Below, in pieces: positions 35,320 to 44,537 of a DNA stretch of 64,000 bases; position 1 is the first letter of the stretch; every line of letters starts with the position of its first letter. The notes below the pieces were generated by a model, which saw only the letters and a program-made list of their open reading frames with translations, had not been told where the DNA came from and made no database searches. The stretch lies in contig JAUIFF010000003.1 of NCBI GenBank assembly GCA_030429545.1, forward strand, positions 248,001-312,000. The letters are read 5' to 3'. Made by a program: the position numbers and the translations under genes. This DNA is from Polyangia bacterium (GTDB lineage Bacteria; Myxococcota_A; Polyangia; Nannocystales; Nannocystaceae).

Positions 35320-36135
35320 ATGTCCGACAAACTCCTAAAGTATCCTAGAACGCGGCATATCGAGGGTTCTCGCCTGCAAACGGGTGACCACGACCTCGAG
35401 AGTGTGCGGTTTTCTGATGTTCGCGGCTGTCACCTCGTGGTCGAGGAGAAGATGGACGGGGCCAACTCCGGGGTCAGCTTTGACACCACGGGAAAGTTGC
35501 AATTACAAAGTCGTGGCCACTACCTCACCGGAGGGCCGCGCGAGCGTCATTTTTCGATGTTCAAGCAGTGGGCCAACGTCCACCAAGATGCCCTGCGCGG
35601 TGCCCTAGGCTCGCGCTACGTGATGTACGGCGAATGGATGTACGCCAAGCACACATGCTTTTACGACCAGCTTCCCCACTACTTCATGGAGTTCGACATC
35701 TTCGATCGACAAACGGGCGTGTTTTTGTCGACGCCACGGCGCCACGAGATGCTCGCCGAGCTTCCAATTGTCTCGGTCGCCGTCCTTCGTCAGGGTGTGT
35801 TTAAACGTTTAGGCGAGCTCACCGAGCTTGTCGGCCCCTCGCTTTTTAAGTCTGAGACCTGGCGAGATGCCCTCGACGAAGGCGCCCGTACAGCTGGCGT
35901 CGATCCGGTTGTCGCCCGCCGACAAACCGATGCCGAGGACGCGATGGAGGGCCTTTACATCAAGGTCGAACAACGGGGTGAAGTGACGATGCGAATCAAG
36001 TGGGTACGCGCCTCGTTTATGAATGCGATTTTGGATGCGGGCGACCACTGGCTCGACCGTCCCATCATCGAAAACAAACTCGCCCCCGGTGTCGACCTGT
36101 GGGGCCCAGATGTGCTGCCAACGGTCGTCCGATGA
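35320..36135 (+). CDS. ATP-dependent RNA ligase
   Basis: A 271-residue nucleotidyltransferase-family ligase. Motif I reads EEKMDGAN, with Lys44 the expected AMP-accepting residue. YGEWMYAKHT and MEFDIFDR match motif III and IIIa regions, GLYIKVE motif IV, and RIKWVR motif V. The length fits a minimal RNA ligase without a large C-terminal domain. Its stop codon overlaps the start of the HD-Pnk gene (ATGA at 36132-36135), so the two are translationally coupled. I infer an RNA repair role: sealing ends prepared by the partner enzyme. Confidence 0.87.
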   Translation: MSDKLLKYPRTRHIEGSRLQTGDHDLESVRFSDVRGCHLVVEEKMDGANSGVSFDTTGKLQLQSRGHYLTGGPRERHFSMFKQWANVHQDALRGALGSRYVMYGEWMYAKHTCFYDQLPHYFMEFDIFDRQTGVFLSTPRRHEMLAELPIVSVAVLRQGVFKRLGELTELVGPSLFKSETWRDALDEGARTAGVDPVVARRQTDAEDAMEGLYIKVEQRGEVTMRIKWVRASFMNAILDAGDHWLDRPIIENKLAPGVDLWGPDVLPTVVR

Positions 36136-37295
36136 AACTCCCATTTGCTTGCCCGGGGCCCAATACCGGGTGGAAAATCGATTGGGACGCGATCGACTCA
36201 CCGCCACATACGGCGTGGATCGAGCCGATGAAAACCTGTCCCCAGGATCCGGTTTACCACGCGGAGGGCGATGTCTGGACCCACACGAAAATGGTTTGTG
36301 AGGCCCTCGCTGGCTCTGCGAGCTGGCGAGCGCTGCCCGCACACGCACGCGAAGTTGTATTTGCAGCTTGTCTGTTGCACGACATCGCCAAGCCGCTGTG
36401 TACCCGGGTTGAAAATGGCCGCATTCGCCAACCGGGGCATTCGCCCAAGGGGGCGTTGATGACCCGTACCCTGCTGTGGCGGCACCATGTCCCTTTTGCG
36501 TTGCGCGAGCAGGTTGTGGCGCTTGTACGCACCCACCAGGTGCCGTTTTTTTTGATCGACTCCCCCTCGCCCACCCGCCGACTCATCATCATGAGCCAAA
36601 CGGCCCGCTGCGATCACCTGGCACAGGTCACGCGGGCCGATGCCCTGGGGCGGATCTGCGAGGACCAGCAGACGCTACTCGACAACATCGAACTGTTTGA
36701 GACCCTCAGCCGCGAACAGGACTGTGCAGACCACCCGTGGGCATTCGCCAATCCACACGCGCGGTTTTTGTATATGCGAAGAAAACACCGGGATCCGCAC
36801 TACGCCGCCCACGTCGAACACCGCTGCGAGGTGGTGATGACCGCGGGCCTGCCGGGCTGTGGCAAGACCCACTTTGCCGAGCACGAACTCGACCTTCCTC
36901 TGATCTCGCTCGACGCGATTCGCCGCGAGCTCAAGCACCAACGAACCGGCGACCAGGGGCCGGTCTTGCGCCTCGCCCGGGAGCGCGCACGCGAATACTT
37001 GCGCAAGGGGCAATCTTTTATTTGGGGTGCGACCAACCTGCGCCGCGATCTTCGGGCGCGACTCATCGACCTGTTTGCCAATTACGGAGCTCGGATCCGC
37101 ATCATTCATGTCGAGGCGCCGCCCGAGCGACTGCACCGACAAAACAACGCGCGCACGGGCGACGACCGGGTGCCGGCCAAGGCGATTGAGCGGATGTTGA
37201 ACATCTGGGAGCTGCCCGATATCACTGAGGCCCACCAGGTCGACTACGTCGTCTATGGCGAGCGCGGAGCCCCTCAGGTCATCTCGCGAATTTAG
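36132..37295 (+). CDS. HD-Pnk: HD phosphohydrolase and polynucleotide kinase
   Basis: A 387-residue bifunctional protein. The N-terminal HD phosphohydrolase domain (about 40-180) has ACLLHDIAKP with the HD pair. The C-terminal P-loop kinase (about 230-387) has AGLPGCGKTHF and an Arg-rich lid (APPERLHRQNNAR). This is the architecture of HD-Pnk from Runella, in which the HD domain removes 3' or 2',3'-cyclic phosphate and the kinase adds a 5' phosphate. The gene overlaps the RNA ligase gene by ATGA. Together they form a healing-and-sealing RNA repair pair; the substrate and trigger are not known. A dyad site (36356-36365) lies upstream of the kinase part. Confidence 0.88.
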   Translation: MKLPFACPGPNTGWKIDWDAIDSPPHTAWIEPMKTCPQDPVYHAEGDVWTHTKMVCEALAGSASWRALPAHAREVVFAACLLHDIAKPLCTRVENGRIRQPGHSPKGALMTRTLLWRHHVPFALREQVVALVRTHQVPFFLIDSPSPTRRLIIMSQTARCDHLAQVTRADALGRICEDQQTLLDNIELFETLSREQDCADHPWAFANPHARFLYMRRKHRDPHYAAHVEHRCEVVMTAGLPGCGKTHFAEHELDLPLISLDAIRRELKHQRTGDQGPVLRLARERAREYLRKGQSFIWGATNLRRDLRARLIDLFANYGARIRIIHVEAPPERLHRQNNARTGDDRVPAKAIERMLNIWELPDITEAHQVDYVVYGERGAPQVISRI

Positions 37296-37391
37296 ATTGT
37301 CTATACACTTAACTGAAACCCGTTAGAGATGCTCGTAAAGACACCTTTTGATGGTGTCGACCCACGCGCACGACTGCGATAAAACCTGTTG

Positions 37392-38399
37392 GTGCCGTAC
37401 TGCAACATCCGCCGCCTCGCCTGGGTTTTGCTGCTCGCCAGCTGTGACACCCAGCCAAAAGCCCAAACGGCCGCGCCCGCACCCGACGAGGGCGCCCACG
37501 TAGGGAATCAAGTGAAACAAACGCAGCCCGCAGCCAAGACCCGCCTGTATCCCCGTGAGGGGACAACCGTCGATCTGTCGAGCCTCGAGTTTGAGCGTGA
37601 GGAGGACCGTCGCCGGCATCGACGACTGCGCGAGATGATCGTGATGCAGGCCAACAACAAAGACTGGGCCTATGCGCGGCCGCTGGTTTTGGGCAACTTT
37701 ATCGGTGAATACTGGACGCGGGGCGACGGCAACCTGAGCTCGGGCCACGGCGTGGGCTCGGCGTTTACCGGCAGCCCTGGGGTCGCCTGGTACACGCTCG
37801 ACCTCCTCCATTATGAGCTGCCCAACGTGTTTGGCCTGTCATTTGGCGCCGGCAACAGCCCCGCGGGTGACGGGCTTTATGTATCTGCAAGCTACGCCGT
37901 GCGCGGTAAGAGAATCCTCGGGAGCAACTGCCAAATATCGTTTGCCCCGACCACCGCGGGAAAGCGCGGTGAGGTCGTGCCGATTGTCGGGGCCTACTTG
38001 CCGCTGCCGCAGGGGTATGTCGTTCAGGGCCCGAACCACTCGGGTGAGAACCTCGTCCCGCCACAACCGACTGAACTCTCGTGTGAGCAGCGGTTTGCCG
38101 CCGCCCTCAACGACCCGGGAGCCCGCGCCCTATCCGAGTTGAGCCTGCTCGAGCCAGTGATCGACGAGGTGTTCGCCAAACATCAGATTAAGCGGGTGGA
38201 GTATGGCGAGTACGAGGGACGCGGGATTCCGCCGACCAAGACCTTTGTCGACCTCAAACAAGACGAGGAGGCTGCGGTCCGCCGGCAACTGCTCGAAAAG
38301 CTCGGAGCCTGGACCACACAGGTCACAACCCACCGCGACGACCTCAAGACCTCACTGCTCGAGCTCATGCCCCACACCCAAATTTGGGACGGGGCGTGA
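37392..38399 (+). CDS. Lipoprotein, unknown
   Basis: A 335-residue predicted lipoprotein from GTG 37392 (a TTG one codon upstream is an alternative); LLLASC gives Cys18. There is only a short linker. The mature part has EFEREEDRRRHRRLREMIV, WTRGDGNLSSGHGVGS, FAGAGNSPAGDGLY-like strands and a helical C-terminus. I do not recognise the family. It follows the HD-Pnk gene by 96 bp with no terminator seen, so its expression may partly depend on read-through. It is convergent with the FGE-domain lipoprotein gene. Confidence 0.72.
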   Translation: MPYCNIRRLAWVLLLASCDTQPKAQTAAPAPDEGAHVGNQVKQTQPAAKTRLYPREGTTVDLSSLEFEREEDRRRHRRLREMIVMQANNKDWAYARPLVLGNFIGEYWTRGDGNLSSGHGVGSAFTGSPGVAWYTLDLLHYELPNVFGLSFGAGNSPAGDGLYVSASYAVRGKRILGSNCQISFAPTTAGKRGEVVPIVGAYLPLPQGYVVQGPNHSGENLVPPQPTELSCEQRFAAALNDPGARALSELSLLEPVIDEVFAKHQIKRVEYGEYEGRGIPPTKTFVDLKQDEEAAVRRQLLEKLGAWTTQVTTHRDDLKTSLLELMPHTQIWDGA

Positions 38400-38438
38400 C
38401 TGCCGTTGCCTGACTACATGTATCAACAACAATATTGA

Positions 38439-39512
38439 CTACTCGGTCTGGTCGGCCTCGGTTGCAGGTGTCTGGGCTGCCTGGCGCAGGGCAGCAGCCT
38501 CCTCGGGCGAGGCCGCACAGCGAAAGCTAAAGTGGTGGAACGGGTCGTTTTTGGGGTAGTGCGGCCGGCGATAAATCGCGGTGGCGTAGCGGGCAACCCA
38601 GTACCACGAGCCACCGCGCACAAGTTTTTGGTCGTGGCCTTTACAGGTCTCTGCACCATCGCACGGGCCCTTGGGATCGACTCCCAGGCAGGCTTCGCCA
38701 CAACTCGCGTAGTCCTCGCTGTACCAGTCGGCGACCCACTCCCAGGAGTTTCCTGACATGTCGTAAAGGCCATAAACACCGGGTGGCCGCGAGCCGACGA
38801 CAAACGGCTTGCCCTTGTCGGGATGTTCCTTTTTCTTTTTAACGCCGCAGCTACGCCCGCGTTTATCTTTGATCACCGCACGCTCACAGGTGGCCTTTTC
38901 GTCGCCCCAGGGGTGCAGCATGCCGTCGGGGCCACGCGCGGCTTTTTCCCACTGAGCCTCGGTTGGCAGATGTTTGCCGTGAACCTCGCAGTAGGTTTTG
39001 GCGGCGTACCAATTGATGCCATTGATCGGTTGTTTGGGATGGCTGAAGTCGTTGTACAACGGCCCACCCTTGGGGCACTTTTTGGCCTTCTGGCAGGCCT
39101 TGTACTCGGAGTAGGTCACCTCGTAGAGGTCCATGTAGTAGGTCTGTAGCCATACCTCCGCCTGGGGTCGGGTGTTGTCCGGGCCGTCGTCGGAGCCGCG
39201 GATAAACTTGCCCCCGTCGATACAGGCCATGCCCTCGGGAGCGGCCTCGCAGGCGAGGATTTCCTGCCCGTCCGGTAGGGTCGGCCGGGCGGGCTCGGGT
39301 TCCGGCTCGGGCTCCGGCTCGGGCTCCGGTGCTGGCTTCACATCTATAGCTTTTGCATCTACATCCTGCTCGCCACTCGGGGTCACGGCGGTCGCAGGAG
39401 CTTGGTCGGGGGGCTGCGCCTGTGCCTCGGCATCCTTGTTGTGGGCCTGCGAACAGCCCACACAACTGGCGAGCAACAGCACAGCGACACCGCGAGTTGA
39501 GCACTTCAGCAT
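38439..39512 (-). CDS. Lipoprotein with FGE/SUMF1-type sulfatase-modifying domain
   Basis: A 357-residue predicted lipoprotein from ATG 39512, with LLLASC (Cys17) or CVGC (Cys20) as lipidation site. A Pro/Ala linker contains six Glu-Pro pairs. The domain at about 95-340 has GMACIDGGKFIRGSDD, YEVTYSEYKAC, LPTEAQWEKAARG, GLYDMSGNSWEWVADWY, LVRGGSWYW and FSFRCAAS, as in formylglycine-generating enzyme and the wider FGE-sulfatase family. Many members outside true FGE bind ligands or act as kinase accessory domains. The many cysteines (CEAAPEGMAC, CQKAKKC, CGEAC) suggest extracytoplasmic disulphides. A sulfatase target is not seen here. Confidence 0.82.
   Translation of the reverse strand: MLKCSTRGVAVLLLASCVGCSQAHNKDAEAQAQPPDQAPATAVTPSGEQDVDAKAIDVKPAPEPEPEPEPEPEPARPTLPDGQEILACEAAPEGMACIDGGKFIRGSDDGPDNTRPQAEVWLQTYYMDLYEVTYSEYKACQKAKKCPKGGPLYNDFSHPKQPINGINWYAAKTYCEVHGKHLPTEAQWEKAARGPDGMLHPWGDEKATCERAVIKDKRGRSCGVKKKKEHPDKGKPFVVGSRPPGVYGLYDMSGNSWEWVADWYSEDYASCGEACLGVDPKGPCDGAETCKGHDQKLVRGGSWYWVARYATAIYRRPHYPKNDPFHHFSFRCAASPEEAAALRQAAQTPATEADQTE
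39291..39337. repeat. Glu-Pro coding repeat
   Basis: A 12-bp unit (TCCGGCTCGGGC on the plus strand) repeats about four times and encodes alternating Glu-Pro in the linker of the FGE-domain lipoprotein. The unit length keeps frame on slippage. Confidence 0.8.
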
Positions 39513-39628
39513 GCCCCGGTGATAGCACGCCTGCTGCCATCTGAGGCAGGTTTTGCCCACTCAAGTGCGGGCTTTCGCCGCTTTCGAAGCCCCTTGTCGA
39601 CAGTCCCAGGTACCCGGGTACGAGGCTG

Positions 39629-41875
39629 TTAGCGAACGACTCCCGCAGCCCGGATCTCCCCCGCCGCTGGCCCGACGTTGCGGATATCAAGCTTGAGGCT
39701 CGCCCCCCGTGGAACAGCTGGCGAAAGTGATTGCAACGGCAACTCTGGCATCGGCACGCTGGCCAATGTCCCTTGGAACATCTCGAGCAGCCGGCCACTG
39801 ATAAGCCCGAGCGCCGACTCGACAAACGCCGCCCGTTCAGGAGGTGCAGGTTTGCCGGCAACCCGCACACCTACGACTTCAAAATCAAGCACGTGGGCAG
39901 GGTCGAGGGAGAGCCCGAGCTCGCGGACACCGGATTTCGGGTTGACCCGTGCCGTCGCAGCTCCGTGGGCAGCAACGTGGAGCACGACATCGACTTCGAG
40001 TTGCTCCCCCCCAAGTTCGGTCTTGATCGCCCCGCGGATCTCACCAGCTTGTAATTGCAACTTTCCTGAGGGGCCGCAATCGCTGAGCAACGGCGGGAGC
40101 CCAAGGTCGACACCCACCTTGAGGTTTTTGAGTCGGTAAAGTCCACCGGCGAGTTCGACATCGCCGATCTCGAGCCCAACCTGGCGAAACCCACCGCCCT
40201 GCCACACGCTGGTAAGAACCTGGTTGGCGAGGTCGAGGCTGAGACCAACCTCGAACGGCTGTTTGCCGACGAGACGGTTCGGCTGGGCGGTTGTGGTGCG
40301 ACAGTTTCCCCGCATGGGTGAGCCGGGAATTGTGCGGCCGAGCCGGCTCGGTCCCGTCACCCCCGCTCGCAGGGCAACTTCGATCCCGGGCTTGCGCCCA
40401 CTTTCCCCCCGGTCGATCAGCAGTTGTTCGAGACTCGAGTGCAGCTGCAACTTTGTCGGCCAGCTGCCGTAGACACCTGGCACCACAAACTCGCGATTGA
40501 CCGCCAACTGTTGAAGAGCTCCCGCGAGTGGACGGTCGAAGGCGGTCGCCAAGCGCTTGGCCAAACGCTCCTCAAGCGTGTTGGTAATCCGCTGTTTGAA
40601 GGCGTCGAGCACCGGATTGAGCACACTGGAGAGGTTGCCAGAAACCTCGATATCGAGCCCATGAAGCTCGATTTTTACATTCTGGGTTTTGACCAAGACC
40701 TTTTGGTTGGCGAGCATCACCACCGAAATCTTGGCGCCGATCGAGGCTGATTCGGCGGTGATCGTTGCGCGCATACCAATCTTTGACAGCAGCATTTTGC
40801 CGCTGATCTTTGCTTGCACACGCATGTTTCTGAGGGTGGCCCGCATGTCGAGCCCGCCGCGGACCGCCTCTAGTTTGATTTCGGGATAGCCGTGGTTGCG
40901 GCTCGCCTGGCCGTGGCGAAAATCGGTGAGTGTGACCGAGCCATTAAACCCGTGGCGGTTGACCGGGAAGCTTTGCCCGGCGATGGCACTGCCTTGAAAA
41001 CCCCCGAGCACCAGCTCCATCACAGTCGCGAGGTCACGGGGGTTGCGATGGCTACGCGCGCCTGCATCGAGTGCAGCCTGTCCTAAAAATGCCTGGAGTC
41101 CGTGTTCGATGGTGGTGGCCTGGCCACGCCCAGTCGTCGGTTGATAGCCCGTGGCAGCATACACGCCCCGCAGGCCCTTGCGCTGATTCCCCGCTCGGTC
41201 AGTTGCCTGTACATGAAAGACGTTGAGCCCAAACTTCGGGGTCACACGCACACTTCCCCGCCCCTGGTCATCGAGGGTTACGGGCTTGCCGTCGACCGTC
41301 ACCTGGTCGATGCCGGCGATCTTGTCGGTTGCCCGCACCTCGACGGTGAGTGGATTCGCCAGAGACAACATCGAACCGGCGGGTGGCTGGACAATTTCCA
41401 GGGCTGGTGCGGTTTGGTCGACGACAACCTCGAGCGAGCCGAGCAGCGGTGCACCGGTGGCCGGTTGTAGCTCAGCCGTCACCGAGTAGCGGCCCTCCGC
41501 GGCAAACTTGAGTTTTTGTGGACCTGTGCGCTCAGACTCGGGAAAACTGTGCAGGTTCAAGTTGTCGAGCGGTAGCTCGACGGCCTGCCCCTTGGCATCC
41601 ACGGGTTGAATGCGAAAGCTCAGCGGCTGTCCAGGCCTTGGCTTGCCCTGAAGTTCGAGTTTGAGTGCAGTCGCAACCGGCTTGACCGGGCTGGCTAACA
41701 TCGGCGGGATCTTGGTATCCGGTGTAGGTACATTTTTTTTGACGGCCAAGGCCTCGGCCGGTTGCGGCGGTTTGTCAGCGACAGGCCCGTCGCTGTCACA
41801 CCCGACGAGCAACGACCAGCAAACAAGCGCGAGGGACAGGTTGCGACCAGTCACCCCGCAACCATACCCAAACAT
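39629..41875 (-). CDS. Lipoprotein with Ig-like and TULIP-like domains
   Basis: A 748-residue predicted lipoprotein from ATG 41875; SLLVGC gives Cys26. The linker is short and Pro-rich. An Ig-like segment (about 165-250, with AGIDQVTVDGKPVTLDDQGR and VQATDRAGN) follows an N-terminal beta domain. A long beta/alpha C-terminal part (about 330-748) contains amphipathic strands and a helix LDAFKQRITNTLEERLAKRL, reminiscent of BPI/TULIP lipid-binding folds. The TULIP reading is inference from pattern only. It may bind lipid or LPS at the envelope. It is divergent from psuG, with starts 50 bp apart. Confidence 0.7.
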   Translation of the reverse strand: MFGYGCGVTGRNLSLALVCWSLLVGCDSDGPVADKPPQPAEALAVKKNVPTPDTKIPPMLASPVKPVATALKLELQGKPRPGQPLSFRIQPVDAKGQAVELPLDNLNLHSFPESERTGPQKLKFAAEGRYSVTAELQPATGAPLLGSLEVVVDQTAPALEIVQPPAGSMLSLANPLTVEVRATDKIAGIDQVTVDGKPVTLDDQGRGSVRVTPKFGLNVFHVQATDRAGNQRKGLRGVYAATGYQPTTGRGQATTIEHGLQAFLGQAALDAGARSHRNPRDLATVMELVLGGFQGSAIAGQSFPVNRHGFNGSVTLTDFRHGQASRNHGYPEIKLEAVRGGLDMRATLRNMRVQAKISGKMLLSKIGMRATITAESASIGAKISVVMLANQKVLVKTQNVKIELHGLDIEVSGNLSSVLNPVLDAFKQRITNTLEERLAKRLATAFDRPLAGALQQLAVNREFVVPGVYGSWPTKLQLHSSLEQLLIDRGESGRKPGIEVALRAGVTGPSRLGRTIPGSPMRGNCRTTTAQPNRLVGKQPFEVGLSLDLANQVLTSVWQGGGFRQVGLEIGDVELAGGLYRLKNLKVGVDLGLPPLLSDCGPSGKLQLQAGEIRGAIKTELGGEQLEVDVVLHVAAHGAATARVNPKSGVRELGLSLDPAHVLDFEVVGVRVAGKPAPPERAAFVESALGLISGRLLEMFQGTLASVPMPELPLQSLSPAVPRGASLKLDIRNVGPAAGEIRAAGVVR

Positions 41876-41925
41876 TGGCGGACATGGCTTGCCAGAGCGG
41901 GATTGACCGTGATACCGCCGGTTTG

Positions 41926-42855
41926 ATGGATCCCAGCCTACGTCCGTACCTCCACATTCGGCCAAACATCGCCCGCGCGCTGGCGGCTGGCGGCCCGATC
42001 GTGGCCCTCGAAACCGCGGTGCTGACCCACGGACTCGCCCACCCGACCAACCTCTCAGTCGTCCGTGAGATGATGGCCGATGTCCGCGAAACAGGGGCCG
42101 AGCCAGCTGTGGTCGGTGTTGTCGATGGACGAATCGAGGTTGGTCTCGACGGTGCCAAGCTGGAGGCGCTCAGCCACAACCCCGACACCGTCAAACTCAG
42201 TGCCCGCGATCTCCCGTGGGCGCTCGCCTGCCGTAAAAGTGGTGGGACAACCGTCGCGGCAACGCTAGCTGTTTGCCAGGCGGTCGGACTGTCGGTGTTT
42301 GCCACCGGTGGTATCGGCGGGGTCCACCGGCACTGGACGGTCGATCGGGACATCTCGGCGGATCTCACAGAACTCGCACGGTCCCGCTGCTGTGTGGTGA
42401 GTGCCGGGGCAAAGTCGGTCCTCGACCTGCCGGCAACGCTGCAGGCACTCGAGTCCCACAGCGTGAGCGTGGTCGGTTGGCAAACCGATTGGTTTCCCCA
42501 GTTTCACAGCCGAGGCGAGGGCGACCTGGCGATTTCCCGACGTGTCAACGACCTCGACACACTCGCCAAACTCTGCCTGATCCGCTGGCACGGCCTGAAA
42601 CAAGGTGGCGTGCTGCTTGCGAATCCGATTCCAAAACACGCTGCGCTTCCGCAAAAAAACGTGGACCACGCGGTTGCCCAGGCTGTTGCCAAGGCCGACG
42701 CCGAAGGGATCCGCGGCGCCGCGGTGACGCCGTTTTTGTTGGCAGAACTCGAGCGCCTGACCGATGGCCAGAGCGTCCGCGCCAATTTGGCACTGCTGCG
42801 CAACAATGCGGTGCTCGCCGGGCAACTTGCGGTCGCCCTGGCGAACGCGACGTAG
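41926..42855 (+). CDS. psuG: Pseudouridine-5'-phosphate glycosidase
   Basis: A 309-residue enzyme that cleaves pseudouridine 5'-phosphate to ribose 5-phosphate and uracil. Family blocks are clear: VALETAVLTHGLAHP, SGGTTVAATL, FATGGIGGVHR, VVSAGAKSVLD and LANPIPK. The start is set at ATG 41926 (MDPSLRPYLHI); an ATG at 41884 is possible. No pseudouridine kinase gene (psuK) is adjacent, so the pathway would need a kinase elsewhere. The lipoprotein gene at 39629-41875 starts just upstream on the other strand. Confidence 0.93.
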   Translation: MDPSLRPYLHIRPNIARALAAGGPIVALETAVLTHGLAHPTNLSVVREMMADVRETGAEPAVVGVVDGRIEVGLDGAKLEALSHNPDTVKLSARDLPWALACRKSGGTTVAATLAVCQAVGLSVFATGGIGGVHRHWTVDRDISADLTELARSRCCVVSAGAKSVLDLPATLQALESHSVSVVGWQTDWFPQFHSRGEGDLAISRRVNDLDTLAKLCLIRWHGLKQGGVLLANPIPKHAALPQKNVDHAVAQAVAKADAEGIRGAAVTPFLLAELERLTDGQSVRANLALLRNNAVLAGQLAVALANAT

Positions 42856-42878
42856 GCTATCGACCCCAACCAACGCCA

Positions 42879-42899
42879 ACGCCCGGCAAAACCGGGCGT
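42879..42899. terminator. Hairpin between convergent genes
   Basis: ACGCCCGG pairs with CCGGGCGT around CAAAA, 23 bp after the psuG stop codon. The T-tract is absent in both directions, so it may terminate through another mechanism. The dyad site at 42917-42926 lies beside it. Confidence 0.6.
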
Positions 42900-42916
42900 C
42901 GTCTGGTGACCTCAAG

Positions 42917-42926
42917 TGCACCTACA
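42917..42926. repeat. Dyad site in convergent gap
   Basis: TGCACCTACA, a perfect match, between the psuG terminator hairpin and the stop codon of the minus-strand lipoprotein gene, 2 bp from the latter. Confidence 0.85.
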
Positions 42927-42928
42927 AA

Positions 42929-44458
42929 TTACTGGGGCACGGTCACGCTCTTGGCCTGGGCACCGGTCATGTCGGAGTAGGTGTAGTGATTGCCCGCGAT
43001 CATCACCTGCTGCATGGCCGGGACATTGTCGGGATCGATCTTCCAGGCCCAACCTGCCTGATCGACCAGCCACACGAAATCCTCGTCGTCGATGCTGACA
43101 CCGACCGGGGTCGAGCACTGGGGCAGCGTGTGGAACTGGACCAGCTGGTTGGTCTCGTAGTCGATCTGCACGAGGCCGCAGGGGCTGTTCGACGCGACCC
43201 AAACGTTGCCCTGCTGGTCGGCCCCGACCCCGCGGTGGCAGGCCGAGGTGCCGGCGATTTCGGTAAAGACGCCCGTCTCTGGGTCGAGGGTGGAAACCGG
43301 GCCCGAACATCCACCAAACCAGGGGTGGCCATTGGGGTCGACCGTCATGCCGTAGAACTGGAGGTTGCTCGGCGGATTCCAGCGGTCAAAAGTCGGCGGG
43401 TCGTTGGCGACGTTGATCCGAAATGCCTCGCCACGCAGGCCGCTAAACCACACGTTGAGTTCCTTGTCGAGTGCGGCACCGTAGGGGCCGTAGTCGTTCC
43501 AACCGACGAGCCACTGATCGATTGTGACGGTTTGCTCGACAACCCCAGTTCCGCCGTTGAGCATGACCATGTGTGACACGCTCGCCTGGGCCGGGAGGTA
43601 GCCGACCCAGACCTTGGGATTGATGAAGCTACAAGTATCGACATCCCATTCGCCGGGGGTCCAGGTCACGCCGCGTGGGCCTGAGCCAATGCTGCCCTGG
43701 ATCGGCAGGACCGTCGACCAGATGATGCACTCCTCGGCATCCCAGGACAGCAGGTCGTCTTTGTTTTGCGAGGTGTCGATCACCCCGTTGTTGTTTTTGT
43801 CGATACAGTCCTCTTCGATCGCGGCGATCATGGTGGTTCGCCCGGTCCCGCGGTTGTTGACCACAACAAACCGGCCGTCGATGCTCACCGCAGTCCGCGA
43901 CGGACTCTCGCTCCCGCCACCGGGGCCACTGGGGTAGCGGGCCTCTTCGATCAGCGTTTGGGTGTTGACCTTGGAGATGCTGCCCTGGGTGGTGTTGGCG
44001 ACCCACAGGTAGCTCTTGTCGATGTCGCCCATGTTGCCATCACCAGGCTCGCAGGGCTCGCCTGTGGTGGTCGTTGGGTCGGTCGGGTCGTCGGTTGGAT
44101 CGGTCGTCGTCGTCGGGTCGGTCGTCGTCGTCGGGTCGTCGGTCGTTGGCCCATCGGTCGTCGGTCCATCGGTCGTCGGTCCATCCGTGGTTGGCCCGTC
44201 GGTGGTCGGCTCCTCGGTGGTCGCGTCTGATTCCGATTCGGAGCCGGTGGGGTTGCCACTACTCTCGCTTTCAGACTCGGTCTCGCCTGCCGTCGCGGTG
44301 GTCGACGGTCCAGTGATCGTAATACCGCCGGTTGTGGTTGTGGTTGCGGTGTCGGTATCTCGCGTGTCTTCTTCGCCGCTACCACAAGCCGTTGTGCTCA
44401 GTGCAAATGCACCTGCAATGAGCCAATACGTTGCCAACCCATGTCGTGCCATCGCCAT
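42929..44458 (-). CDS. Lipoprotein with beta-propeller domain, paralogue of 5533-7068
   Basis: A 509-residue predicted lipoprotein, with STTAC giving Cys25. A long Thr/Asp/Pro linker (about 35-140) includes near-identical P-T-T-D-G repeats. The C-terminal propeller contains KSYLWVANTTQGSISKVNTQ, EDCIDKNNNGVID, DKELNVWFSGLRGEAF, GHPWFGGCSG and QGNVWVASNSPCGL. The same landmarks in the same order occur in the plus-strand lipoprotein at 5533-7068, so they are paralogues. Overlapping dyad sites at 44402-44417 sit in the signal-peptide codons. The function is unknown. Confidence 0.78.
   Translation of the reverse strand: MAMARHGLATYWLIAGAFALSTTACGSGEEDTRDTDTATTTTTGGITITGPSTTATAGETESESESSGNPTGSESESDATTEEPTTDGPTTDGPTTDGPTTDGPTTDDPTTTTDPTTTTDPTDDPTDPTTTTGEPCEPGDGNMGDIDKSYLWVANTTQGSISKVNTQTLIEEARYPSGPGGGSESPSRTAVSIDGRFVVVNNRGTGRTTMIAAIEEDCIDKNNNGVIDTSQNKDDLLSWDAEECIIWSTVLPIQGSIGSGPRGVTWTPGEWDVDTCSFINPKVWVGYLPAQASVSHMVMLNGGTGVVEQTVTIDQWLVGWNDYGPYGAALDKELNVWFSGLRGEAFRINVANDPPTFDRWNPPSNLQFYGMTVDPNGHPWFGGCSGPVSTLDPETGVFTEIAGTSACHRGVGADQQGNVWVASNSPCGLVQIDYETNQLVQFHTLPQCSTPVGVSIDDEDFVWLVDQAGWAWKIDPDNVPAMQQVMIAGNHYTYSDMTGAQAKSVTVPQ
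44135..44220. repeat. Pro-Thr-Thr-Asp coding repeat
   Basis: A 15-bp unit (GTCGTCGGTCCATCG on the plus strand) repeats about five times in the lipoprotein linker. Lengths are multiples of three. Confidence 0.8.
44402..44417. repeat. Two overlapping perfect dyads
   Basis: TGCAAATGCA (44402-44411) and TGCACCTGCA (44408-44417) share TGCA. They encode I-A-G-A-F-A-L in the signal peptide of the minus-strand lipoprotein, about 41-56 bp after its start codon. Confidence 0.88.
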
Positions 44459-44537
44459 ACTCCCGCTGTATCACGCGGCAACCGGCCCCACAAGCTCAAA
44501 AGTGCCCGCGAGACCGGCCCGATGGGTGCAACGGCAA

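Noticed and set aside
44135..44220. Possible CRISPR-like direct repeats
   Set aside because: The units are short (15 bp), contiguous without spacers, in frame, and encode a lipoprotein linker. The same holds for 3397-3449 and 58340-58475.
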